Below are positions 45,850 through 56,518 of a DNA stretch of 64,000 bases, piece by piece. The stretch's first letter is position 1. The number at the start of each line of letters is the position of its first letter. Under the pieces are notes generated by a model that saw only the letters and a list, made by a program, of their open reading frames with translations, made no database searches and was not told the DNA's origin. The stretch is from NCBI GenBank assembly GCA_019671005.1, contig CM033714.1, forward strand, positions 55,599,741 to 55,663,740, written 5' to 3'. The stretch is from Hibiscus mutabilis (taxonomy: Eukaryota; Streptophyta; Magnoliopsida; Malvales; Malvaceae). The position numbers and the translations under genes are program-made.

Positions 45850-46368
45850 TGTAACACCCTAAACTTTCACTTAGAAGAATGACTTTTAATAATTGGTATT
45901 GAGTCAAAATGGGTGACTAAAATATGTGACACTATGGATGACCAAATTTAAAGATTTCACAACTAGGGTACTAATTCGAAGTGACTAGTTTAAACACTTA
46001 GCAATTGTCGGGTATTGCATGCTAACCCAAATAGTTAAAGAGACTTGTACATGTGGCAAGTGATTAGTGAAATACATAGGCATGATGATTTTGACTGGAA
46101 AATGCCACCAAACCAAAATTTCCATCATCTTCTTCTTCTTCCTAGCTTTGAACCGAAACAAAATTGAGAGCAATGAGATAATTGTTTATGGTTTTGCTTG
46201 AGGACTAAGGTTTTAGAGTTTGTATATTGTATAATTGACAAATCATATAAGTTTTCCATCTTATAAACTCTTTAGTTCGAAGCATGAATGTTGTCTTGAA
46301 GAAGTATAGATTGATTCTTGTATGTTTGGTTGTGATACTCGGTTTAGAGAATTTGGTTGATGGAACTT
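45850..46368 (+). repeat. 3' LTR of element T, first 519 bp
   Basis: Aligns with 38155-38670 and stops matching at GATGGAACTT, where LTR-B-type sequence begins. The break sits at a short homology (AACTTGA) shared by the two LTR families. Confidence 0.85.
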
Positions 46369-46429
46369 GACTACATCCTTGAATTGTTGTATAAATCGAA
46401 TGCTAGCATGTATATGTGGTAACATTGAT

Positions 46430-49400
46430 TGTAACACCCTAAACTTTTTTCTAGGAAAGTTACCACAATCTAAACTATAGGCTAATTAAATTCATAAGCT
46501 AATCAATTTAAAGAAGAAAGAACATTGGCCATCCTCAAAATCAAATAAGTGAAATTAGAACCAAATTGAATTGAATTGTGAACATGCAAAACTATAAAGT
46601 TTGCATGCAAATTGAATGAAAAATAAAGGCCTTGACTCATGTTCTCAATTGATGAGAACATGTGCCAATTTAGAGGATGACTCACGGCATGCTTGGAGAA
46701 ATAATGAACAAAAATTCATCATCTTCCTCCCATTATCCTCCATAGCTGAATTGGTAGAGAGAGAAAAGGGAGAGAATGCTTCATAGATCACATTCAAATT
46801 CATGCTTTTTGCTTTAGCCTTGATCAAATTTAGCTTGGAGAAGGTATAATGCTTGACTCCTACTTGTTATAGATTGCTTGAATTTTGAAATGATGATGTC
46901 CTTGTTGTTTAGATTGATATGGATGATTGTTATGTATGTTAGGATCATGTTGACTTCTAATATAACTTGATATTGTGATTTCTAGTAGCTAAATTGCTAA
47001 AGAGAATGTATATGGTTACTGGAAATTTGAGAATTGGAAGTATGATTGAAAACAGTCTTGATTAGGGACTGTTTTACTAATGAAAATGTGTGAATAGGCT
47101 GAATGTATATAGAACCCTGTTTTGATCATGTTGGTAGATGAATTGAGGATTGAATGGAGTAGATAAGTTGCTGGAAAATGAATGCACCTAATTGGATTAG
47201 TTAAAACTAGGTAATGGACTGCTCAAATGGTAAGTTGGATGTATAATGTTGATCAAATAGATCGAATTGGATTTAACATGATAATGCCCAATTTTAAGCA
47301 CATTGCTAGGTGAATTAAACTAACCTAGACATTTAAGAACATGAAAATAAGTTGAATTGCCATGTTAGAACCTTTTTTAAATGAGTTATGAAACTAGAAA
47401 CTCAACCTAGTGTAATCTGCCCAGAATACTCTGTTCTGGGTAGTAACTTTGAAAAATCACCATAAATTGTATAAAAGGAATTTAAGTCTGAAATTTTTAT
47501 GGATAGTTCCTTGACATGTATAAATTCATTAGAAGATAACAAAACTGAATTCTGGATTGTAGAATGAATTGTAGAGAAGAAACACTAGGTACAGTGCAAA
47601 CTGTCCAGTGTTGTAAATTAACCTGTATTTAAGTTAAAAAATGTATTAATTGGAAAAGAACTAAAATTCAAGGCCTATATGGTTAGAAAGAAAGTTAAGT
47701 TAGCTTTCCAACGGTGTAAACCAATTGAAATTCCGACGTACAGAATGAATGTTATGCATGTTTAAGTGAACAAACTACATGCTACCTAGTAACAACAGTT
47801 TAGGTAATTGTACACTGTTTTGTGGCTATTTTGGAAAATGTATTGTAAACAGTTTTGGGGCATTGATTTCTGCCCTGTTTTACATGAATTAAAGTATAGA
47901 TAAGAGTAGTTATGTACAGTAAAGAATGTATATGAACATGCTTCCAGATTTGTATATAATGTTTACTTGTAACATTGCCTCGATTGAATGATTATGTGAT
48001 ATTGTTTTGACATGTATATACTTGTGTAATGTGATAGAACCAGGGGTGAACTTGGTGGATGAGGAAAGAGTGGAACATCCTAAATCCAAGAACAAAGGAG
48101 TGTGGATCCAAGACTTGCTAAGCTTGGAGTATTGTGAGTGTAGTTGTTTCTAGGGTTAGGACTAAGTCCTAACCAATACTTGCATGTCCATATTCTTGCA
48201 ATGTTTAAATTGAATTAATAACGGAAGAATGTTTTAAGTAATGCATGAAACTTGATCACATCCTTGAATACATGTTCAATTCGATTGCAAAGCATATTTA
48301 AGTGGTAACATTGGTGCTTGAATGTGTGATATGGCATGAGATCGAATGACTTAAAGAACTTACTTGTAATGATATCCTACTTGATGAAATGAAACATGAA
48401 AATTACATGATATGTGAGCTATGGCTCAATTAGCCTAAGGGCCTAGTATGAAAGTAACTTGATTGTTATGATCTTGAAATACTTGAATAAATGGCTTAAA
48501 TCGAACAACCTTGGTAGCTAGTTGGACTAGGTGGAAGGGCATGCCTTAGAGTCTAGAGCTCTTTGTGTTAGGGGGACTACGGTCCAGGGCTAAGGCCCCT
48601 ATTTGGCGACAGATGGAGGGTACATATGTGGTCGTTGGCGACAGTAGGAGGAGTGACCAGCACTACGGTGCATCTTGTGGAGACAGTTGGTTGGAGACTC
48701 TATTACCTATACAAACTAAGTACCAAGGGGGTTGTTTAATTGATAAAAAATGAAATAACAATCCTACATCACATGTTGCTTGTCTTGAAAGCCATGAATT
48801 GAATGTTACTTGTCTAGAAAGCCATGAATTGTATGTTACTTGTCATGTAAGCATGACTTACTGGATTACATGTTATGTAAGCATGATTTGCCTGATTCCT
48901 GATATGATAGCATGAAGGATAATTCCATGTCTCTTGTTCCTTAAGCTAGCCGAATGCTATAATCCTTAGCTAGGATTACTCTAATGCTTGAAATCCTTAG
49001 CTAGGATCATTTTTGTTAAATTGATACATAACTTGATATAACAAATGGTTAGAACTAGTTACTACCTCACTAAGTACATTCTTGTACTTATCACTCTTGT
49101 TTTATTCTTCCCAACCTACAGGATAAAGGATTGGAGTGTTGCTTGATCTTGAAGCCTGTTACCTTGAGCTCGAAGAAAGACACAAGCATTGCCTAAGTAT
49201 GGTTCCATACTTGTTTTGTATATCTCCTAGATTGGTGGCACTAGACTGTATAGAGTTTAGCTTGATCATGCATTTTGGAATTCTTGAAACTTGTATATCT
49301 ATATATGTTCTTGTTCTTGAATGAGCCTACTATGTTATGAACTTATTGGCAAGTTTGTATTGAACTTAGATTACATGTAATGGAAAGGATTTTCTGCGCA

Positions 49401-49978
49401 TAGATGATTATATATTGGAATGATCAAGTGTTTGATTTAGATCAATTGAACCATTTGAATGCCTTGTTTAATGAACATGTAATTGATTGAATAAAATGCC
49501 TCATATCTTGCTTGGATTGTCTTGCCATTCGAATGATGTAAGTGTCTTGTGTTAGTATGATGATTGCCGAATGGTCTAGTTGATTGGGAACTAGTTACAT
49601 GACATTGAATGTTTAAACAATCATGCATAGTAAGTTTAGGTATGGGATGTTAAATGTATCAAACTAAGGAACATTGAAATGAAATGGAAGCATGTTGCAT
49701 ACTAGGGTCATTCAAATGATTATGGTATAAGATGAAGTTAAGTAAATCATGAAAGTAGTAACCTATAATGTAAGTATGAAAGCAAAATTTTTAATGGTTT
49801 AATTCAAATACCCTTGATGTCTTGAAATCAAAATATGAGTTTGCTTGCATGTTAAGTAATGAATGCTTGGTTGCTTGATAAGTAAATATGCTTGTATTGT
49901 TTGCTTGTAATGTCCACGTCCTTGCTTGGTAACGCTCCCGAGCCGGTTTGCTACTAGCCCGGGGTAGGGGGTGTTACA
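46430..49978 (+). repeat. Solo LTR-B (3549 bp) with perfect target duplication
   Basis: From TGTAACACCCTAAACTTTTT to GGGTAGGGGGTGTTACA, with TTGAT on both sides (46425-46429 and 49979-49983). It has no internal region. It inserted into another LTR-B copy, so the family nested in itself. It gives the best full-length view of LTR-B in the window, and shows that element A's LTR lacks its normal first ~290 bp. No gene is present; short ORFs such as 48565-48753 are not conserved. Confidence 0.88.
48770..48905 (+). repeat. About four 30-bp repeats in solo LTR-B
   Basis: Degenerate units with the core TTACTTGTCATGTAAGCATGA. The same unit is about eightfold in the neighbouring LTR-B copy at 50500-50740 and about two- to threefold (inverted) at 11865-11935. 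Confidence 0.7.
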
Positions 49979-50499
49979 TTGATGCTTGTATGTATGACAT
50001 GGTATTGTGACCAATTGCTTAAACCGAATGCTTGAAGTGCTAGCTTAGATGATGTAATGAATACTTGAAATGATGAGTTATGGCTCTATTGGCCTAAGGG
50101 CTTAATGCATGTATAAACTTGCCATACAATACTCGAAATGACTCTTGAGAAAGATAATGCTTGACATGAACTTGTACACTTGAATGATACATGACCTTGA
50201 ACTTGAAAAGCTTGAATTCCTTGAATAAATGAATTATAATCAAACAACCTTGGTTTATAGTTGAATAGGTAGAATGGCATGCCTTAGAGTCTAGAGCTCA
50301 TTGTGTCAGGGTGGACAACGGTCCAGGGCTAAGGCTCGTAATTGGTGACAAACGGAGGGTACGTATATGGTCTTTGGCGACAGTAGAAGGGTTGACCAGT
50401 ACTACAGTACATCTTGCGGTGACAGTTGGTTGGAGACTCGATTACCTAGACAAGCTATGAACCACGTATTGTGTTAAAAAGATAATAAATGAGCTAATA

Positions 50500-50740
50500 A
50501 GCATGAATAGCTTGATTTCTTGTCTTGTAAGCATGAATAGCTTGATTACTTGTCATGTAAGCATGATTAGCTTGATTTCTTGTCATGTAAGCATGAATAG
50601 CTTGATTACTTGTCATGTAAGCATGATTTGCTTGATTTCTTGTTATGTAAGCATGAATTACTTGATTTCTTGTTATGTAAGCATGAATTGCTTGACTATT
50701 TGATATGTGACCATGAATAGCTTGATTACTTGAAATGGAA
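50500..50740 (+). repeat. 30-bp minisatellite, about eight units, in LTR-B
   Basis: Units carry GCATGAATAGCTTGATTACT and then TGTCATGTAA. Because 30 is a multiple of three, a 66-codon open frame of ten-residue repeats runs through it; this is a by-product and not a gene. Confidence 0.88.
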
Positions 50741-51720
50741 TAAGCATGAATTATGATTCATTGTCTCTTGCTTCTTATGCTATTCGAATGCCTTGAAAAC
50801 CTTAGCTAGGATCATTCTTGACTAATTGACACTTAATTTGATATAATAATTGGTTAGAACTAGTTACTACCTCACTAAGTACATTCTTGTACTTATCACT
50901 CTTGTTTTCATCCTTCCCAACCACAGGATAAAGGATTCGATCATTGCTTGATCCTGAAGCTTGATTTCTTGAACTCAAAGCAAGACACAAGCATAGCTAA
51001 AGTATGGTTCATACTTGTTTTGTACTCCCCTGGTTGGTGGCACTTAGATTGTATATAGTGAACTTGTGCATGCATTTTGAATACTTGAAACTTGTATATA
51101 TATGTTCTTGAATGGGCTTACCATGTTGTGAACTTGGTTGGTAATGTGAAACAAGTAATGAACTCAAATTCTATGTAATGGAAAAGTATTTTGCTACGCA
51201 TATGGGTATATATTGAATGTTTCAAAGTAATTGATCTAACCTATTGTGCCATTCGAATGCCTTGTGAAATTATACAGTCACTTGTGTGAATATACCATGT
51301 TGTAGGTGTTTTTATATGTTTGTAAGGTAAATGCCCAATGGTAAGGCTTGGCATATGGCTTGTTTGGAGACAAGATGCGTGCAATTGTATGTTCAAATGA
51401 TCATTTTTAGTAAATTTAGGTAGGAAATGTTACATGTATCAATCTAAGGAACAATGAAATTAAATGGAAGCATGTTTGCTCACTTAAGCCATTCGAATGC
51501 TAGTTGTATGATGATATTAATTGAAATGTTGAAGTAGTAACCTATAATGTCTTGTAAACAAAATATGAGATTGCTTGCATGTTAAGATATGAATGCTTGG
51601 TTGCTTGCTAGTTAAGTAACTCATCTAATAGGGATGAGTTAACCTTTCCTTGCCTCGTCCTTGCTTGGTAACGCTCCCCGACTGAATTACTACTAACCCG
51701 AGGTAGGGGGTGTAACATCC

Positions 51721-52880
51721 ATTTTATCTCTGCTGCTCAGTTCTGAGGGCCACCGTGAGGCCTTGTTGAAGATTTTGAACCGAACGTTCGTATCAAAGGA
51801 GATCACAACCGACAAGATAGACATGTTAATTGGTAACATTGTTGTCAACAACTTTATTTCATTCAAAGATGAAGAAATATCTAGAGAAGGAAAGGGGTCA
51901 TGCAAAGCTCTACACATCACAACAAGATGCAAAGGATATATGCTACCGGGTGTTCTTATTGATAACGGGTCAGCCCTGAATGTTCTGCCATTAGCAATGC
52001 TAAAGAAGCTGCCTATAGACAGTTCTCATATAAGAGCCAATTAAAATACAGTAAGAGCGTTCGACGAAACTCAGAAAGATGTGTTGGGGAAAATTGAAGT
52101 GCCTTTGTAGATCAGACCATCAACCTTTGATGTTGAGTTTGTGGTCATGGACATTAGGCCCAGTTATAACTGCTTGCTTGGGCGCCCATGGATTCATTTA
52201 GCAGGAGCGGTCCCTTCTACCTTACATCAGAAGTTGAAATTGGTGATGGACGACCAATTGATAACTGTAGGTGCAGAGGAAGAAATCACTGCTTTAGTAA
52301 CTACTGATGCACCCTTTATCGAGATTGGTGAGGGTGAACTCGAGTGTCACTTTAGGACATTAGAGCTAGTTAATGCGACCTTTGTCACTAAAGGGAGTAA
52401 GGTGCCTGAACCAGAATTATCCAGCTCCGCCAAGATGCAAGTTCAACAAACTCTAGGAAAAGGAGCTAAATTTAGAAAGGGATTTGGGAAGAGACACCAA
52501 GGGAGGTTGTATCCCGTGGTAATCCCGGATCGGTTTGGCTTGGGTTTCAAACCCAACAAATGGTAAATGAGGCGGAGGAAATAAGGAAACGCTAGGAAAC
52601 AAGACAGGTAAGGCTAAAAGGAGAGGAAATTAAGTGGGAACTGATGACATTTCCACCCCTGATCCATAACTTTAGATTCGGGGGCCTGCAAGATCCAAGT
52701 ACCCTAGTTAATGAGGAAGAGAAAGGAAATAATGATTTGTGTAAAGCGTTTGAGAAGCCGAGCATCAATGTTGTGATAGACAAGGAAGAAGAGAACAAAT
52801 ACCTATCCAAGATTTGCCCCTGCTCTGAACTTGACAACTGGACTGTTGAAGAAATTCCTGTAGTCTTTAAAACAATTTAG
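51721..52880 (+). pseudogene. Protease region of the Ogre-like element
   Basis: The frame begins LLLSSEGHREALLKILNRTF (51735), leading to GVLIDNGSALNVLPLAMLKK (51945-52000) with the active-site D-N-G intact. After two stops the open frame 52141-52566 has YNCLLGRPWIHLAGAVPSTL, ELECHFRTLELVNATFVTKG and GKGAKFRKGFGKRHQG. A last open part (52644-52880) ends with NWTVEEIPVVFKTI. These blocks are the usual order upstream of RT in Ogre/Tat elements. Confidence 0.85.
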
Positions 52881-52881
52881 A

Positions 52882-53119
52882 GTAATTCTCAAAATCCACC
52901 CTTTTGCCTTTAGACCTGAAGGCAATTAGGGATCTTATGTAAAGGGTCTATGTCAAACTTTATAATTTAAATTTCAAGAAAGATGCATTCTCTTTCTTCC
53001 AACAAATCTTATGTGGCAAACTCTTCCCATAAATAAAACTTAAAACTAAAAAACAAAGCATTCCAATCGTTCCATTCATCTCTTTTCTTTGTTTATATCC
53101 ATATCCCTTCTCTCTGCAG
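52882..53119 (+). other. Probable intron between protease and RT of the Ogre-like element
   Basis: The coding frame ends TTTAGA|GTAATT at 52881 and resumes after TCTCTGCAG|GTTTTCAG at 53119. The 238 bp between are AT-rich, non-coding, and end in a pyrimidine-rich tract (about 53070-53119) with CAG: normal plant splice signals. Ogre elements are known to splice an intron at this place in pol. The +1 GT and AG are intact. Confidence 0.7.
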
Positions 53120-54300
53120 GTTTTCAGATATCAATGACTTAAATGACTCTCAGTCCGACGATGAAGTTGACTTTGAATTACCTTTATGCTTAGAAGAAGT
53201 CAATGATGTTGATAATGAAGAAGAATATGACTTGTCTAGAGAACTGCTCAGAATGGTAGAAAGAGAGGAAAAAAGATTCTCCGTACAAGGAAGAGTTAGA
53301 AATACTGAATCTCAGTACTAAAGAAGAGAAACAATAGTTGAAGATTGGCACCACTATTATAGCCCATACTCGACAAAGCCTAATTGAGCTCCTAAAAAAA
53401 TTCAAGGATATCTTCGCTTGGTCATATCAAGACATCCAAGTCTCGACACTAACATCGTTGTACATCAGCTTCCTATAAAATTAGGATGCGAGCCTGTAAA
53501 GCATAAGCTTAGGAGGATGAAAGCAGAAATGCTCCTAAAAATCAAGGATAAGGTAAAGAAACAGTTTGATACAAGATTTTTAGAGGTAGCTAAGTATCCA
53601 GAATGGTTGTCCAACATCGTCCTAGTTCCCAAGAACGATGGAAAAGTATCTATGTGCGTTGACTATAGGGATCTCAATAGAGCAAGCCCCAAAGATAATT
53701 TACCATTACCATACATAGACACGTTAGTAGATAACACAACTGGACATTCCCTTTTCTCTTTCATGGATGGGTTTTTTGGGTATAACCAGATTAAAATGTG
53801 CCCAAAAGATATGGAAAATACCACCTTCATAACACTTTGGGGAACCTTTTGTTATAAAGTAATGCCCTTTGGTCTAAAGAATACAGGGCAACTTACCAAA
53901 GATCCATGGCCACATTTTTCCATGACATGATGCATCGGGAAATAAAAGTCTACGTAGATGATATGATCGCCAAATTCTGATCTGAGGAGGAACATTTGGT
54001 GAACCTAAAGAAACTCTTTTAAAGGCTGAGGAACTTCCAGCTAAAGCTTAACCCAAACAAATGAACATTTGGAGTTACATCTGGAAAGCTATTAGGCTTT
54101 GTGGTAAACATGGGAGGAATTGAGATTGACCCTGATAAGATAAAGGCTATACAGGAACTCCCATCACCACAAACACAAAAACAGGCTCGGGGTTTCCTAG
54201 GGAGGTTAAACTACATTGCCTATTTTATCTCCAGTTAACTAATAAGTGTGATCCAATTTTAAGACTACTCAGAAAGAATAACCCAGGGACATGGAATGAA
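53120..54300 (+). pseudogene. Reverse transcriptase of the Ogre-like element
   Basis: An acidic lead-in (SDDEVDFELPLCLEEVNDVD, then ELLRMVEREEKRF) precedes RT proper. Then: IFAWSYQDIQ (53410), VKHKLRRMKAEMLLKIKDKV (53495), WLSNIVLVPKNDGKVSMCVD (53600), DLNRASPKDNLPLPYIDTLV, FSFMDGFFGYNQIKMCPKDM (53755), WGTFCYKVMPFGLKN, and after a frameshift the catalytic EIKVYVDDMIAK (53938-53975). The thumb and connection have GKLLGFVVNMGGIEIDPDKI (54085) and GFLGRLNYIAYF (54190). Stops and two shifts kill the gene; the YVDD box is intact. Confidence 0.87.
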
Positions 54301-54715
54301 GAATGCCAGATGGCTTTAGAAAATATCAAAGAGCTGTTAACCAACCCTCCCGTATTAGTACCACCTGTTTCGATGAGGCCCTTAATCCTTTATTTAACGG
54401 TGCATGAAAATTCTATGGGCTGCGTATTAGGGCAACATGACGATACTGGAAGAAAAGAAAGGGCGATATATTATCTGAGCAAGAAGTTCATTGATTGTGA
54501 AACTAGATATTCCTCAATTGAAAAGCTATGGTGTGCTTTGGTATGGGCAGCTAAAAGGCTCAGACAATATATGTTATATCACACTACATGGCTAATCTCA
54601 AAATTGGATCCTTTAAAGTTCATGATAGAAGCTCCAGCCTTATAGGGAAGATTATCATGTTGGCAGATGTTACTATCAGAGTTTGATATCCAGTATGTGG
54701 CCAAAAAGTAATAAA
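54301..54715 (+). pseudogene. First RNase H of the Ogre-like element
   Basis: The open frame 54310-54645 codes GCVLGQHDDTGRKERAIYYL, KKFIDCETRYSSIEKLWCAL and the YHTTWLISKLDPLKFMIEAP end. The catalytic Asp near LYLTVHENSMGCVLG is replaced or shifted (the position holds V-H-E), so activity is unlikely. Confidence 0.75.
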
Positions 54716-55200
54716 AGAGAGTGTCATAAGTAACATTTTGGCAAGTCGCGCCTGTGATGATTATGAAGCATTGAATTTTAATTTCCCAGATGAAGACTTG
54801 ATGTGTATCTTAGAAGATGGTGAGGCTCTAACATAATCTTGGGTTATGAACTTCGATGGTGTAGCAAATGCATTAGGACGAGGTATAGGGATAGTTTGGT
54901 TTCGCCAGAAGGAGATTATTACCATTTTACCAGTTGATTAAGATTCTTCTGCACTAATAACATGGCAGAATATGAGGCTTGTATCATGGGTCTAAGAGAG
55001 GCTATACAAAGGAAAATCTGTACTTTAAGAGTTTTGGGGGACTCTACATTGGTCATTTATCAGATACATGGAGAATAGGAGACAAAAGATGCAAAGTTTG
55101 TAGAATACCACAAGTTGGTCCTTGAGTTGACCAAAGAATTTGATGAGATCACTTTCAAATATCTCCCCAGAGAAGACAATCAAATAGATGTTTAAAGTAA
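54716..55200 (+). pseudogene. Second, extra RNase H of the Ogre-like element
   Basis: WVMNFDGVANALGRGIGIVW (54840) is the start of the additional RNase H domain that marks Tat-lineage elements; the first Asp (FDG) is present. In shifted frames follow NMAEYEACIMGLREAIQRKI (54960), LRVLGDSTLVIYQI (55025) and EYHKLVLELTKEFDEITF (55105). At least three frameshifts are present. Confidence 0.8.
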
Positions 55201-56518
55201 GTGAAGATTCTAAGATGATGCCCATCAGATTACATATGCTAGACTCCCCAGCCCATTGTTATGATGTGGAAGAAGAAATAGATGGTTTTCCATGGTACCA
55301 TGACATCTTGCAATATGTAAAATCTCAGCAGTACCCACCACAAGCTACAGAGAATGAAAAGAAAATGATTAGGAAAATGGCATCAGGGTATGTCCTTGAT
55401 GGAGAAATTTTATACAAAAAATGCCGTGATCAAGTGCTTCTAAGATGTGTGGGTGCTAAAGAAGCTCAGTTAATTATGGAAGAAGTTCATGAGGAAGTTT
55501 GTGGAACCGATCCCGGTGGCTTCACCATGGGTAGGAGAATCATGTGTCTTGGATATACTGGTCAACCATGGAAGGTGATTGCATCCACTACTCTCGCAAA
55601 TACCATAAGTGCCAGATCTATACTGATAAGGTTCATACACCTCTACAATCACTTCATGTTATATCATCTCCTTGGCCTTTTTCCATATGGGGCATATATG
55701 TTATCAGACAGATTTACCCGAAGGCATCAAATGGGCATCGCTTTATCTTGATAGCCATTGACTATTTCACAAAATATGTGGAAGCAGCCTCATATGCAAA
55801 ATGTCACCAGGTCTACGGCTTGCAATTCTTGAAGAAGGAAATCATTTGCCGATATGGCCTACTAGAAAACATCATTACCGATAATGCTTCCAATCTGAAT
55901 AACAATATGATAACTGGAGTCTGTGCATAGTTTAATGTCAAGCACCATAATTCAGTGGTGTATCGCCCAAAGATCAATGGGGCAGTGGAGGCTGCAAATA
56001 AGAACATTAAGAAGATAGTTGCAAAAATGGTTCATACTTATAAGGACTGGCATGAGAAGCTACCTTTTGCTTTATATTCCTATCGAACCGCAGTAAGAAA
56101 TTCTACTTGGGCAACACCCTTCTCATTGGTATATGGAATGGAAGTAGTACTACAAATTAAGGTTGAAATATCGTCGCTCTGTGTCTTAATGGAAGCAAAA
56201 TTAGAAGAGGCAGAATGGGTTCAAGTAAGATATAAACAGGTTAATTTAATTGAAGAGAAAAGATTGAAAGCACTGTGTCATGGGCAGATGTATCAAAGAA
56301 GGATGATAAGGGCTCACGAGAAGAAAGTTCGCTTGAGAGAATTTAAAAGAGGTGATTTGGTACTAAAAAAGAAGTTATCAATCCAAAGCGATTCCCGAGG
56401 AAAATGGGCACCAAATTGGGAGGGACCTTACATTGTAACAAAGGTTTTCTCAGGCGGGGATTTAATTTTGGCTAAAATGGATGGAGATGAACTTCAAAGT
56501 CTGATAAACTCAGATTAA
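55188..56518 (+). pseudogene. Integrase of the Ogre-like element
   Basis: The open frame from 55188 begins with the region before integrase (DGFPWYHDILQYVKSQQYPP, then GYVLDGEILYKKCRDQVLLR). The zinc-binding part spans a shift near 55520-55560 (EEVHEEVCGTDPGG, then HYSRKYHKCQIY). The core has ILIAIDYFTKYVEAASY (first Asp, 55745), NIITDNASNLNNN (second Asp, 55870) and NGAVEAANKNIKKIVAKM (Glu, 55980); the second Asp and Glu are 35 residues apart, with one stop between. The tail is open to the end (AEWVQVRYKQVNLIEEKRLK; RGDLVLKKKLS; NWEGPYIV). It is the best-preserved gene in the window. Confidence 0.9.

Larger units (their letters stand above)
38155..46368 (+). mobile_element. Element T, Tekay/Del-like chromovirus (3' LTR cut short)
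   Basis: Plus order is 5' LTR 38155-40992, altered Met-type primer site, gag, protease, RT, RNase H, integrase, chromodomain, purine tract and the first 519 bp of the 3' LTR. The two LTRs differ at roughly 5-6 % of compared bases plus a small indel, by eye. All genes have stops, many of the CGA-to-TGA or CAG/TGG-to-stop type expected from deamination of methylated cytosine. The 3' LTR passes without break into LTR-B sequence at about 46368. Confidence 0.88.
46369..51717 (+). repeat. 3' part of an LTR-B copy (46369-46429 and 49984-51717), split by a solo LTR
   Basis: The left piece (CTACATCCTTGAATTG...) matches the equivalent part of the nested copy near 48255. The right piece continues after the duplicated TTGAT and ends AGGTAGGGGGTGTAACA at 51717, where the Ogre-type protease frame starts. 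The first part of this LTR is replaced by element T's LTR, so 45850-51717 reads as one chimeric LTR. A 30-bp minisatellite lies at 50500-50740. Confidence 0.8.

Noticed and set aside
50500..50740. 30-bp regular repeats as a CRISPR array or coding repeat protein
   Set aside because: Units are contiguous without unique spacers, the host is a plant, and the repeat lies within an LTR.
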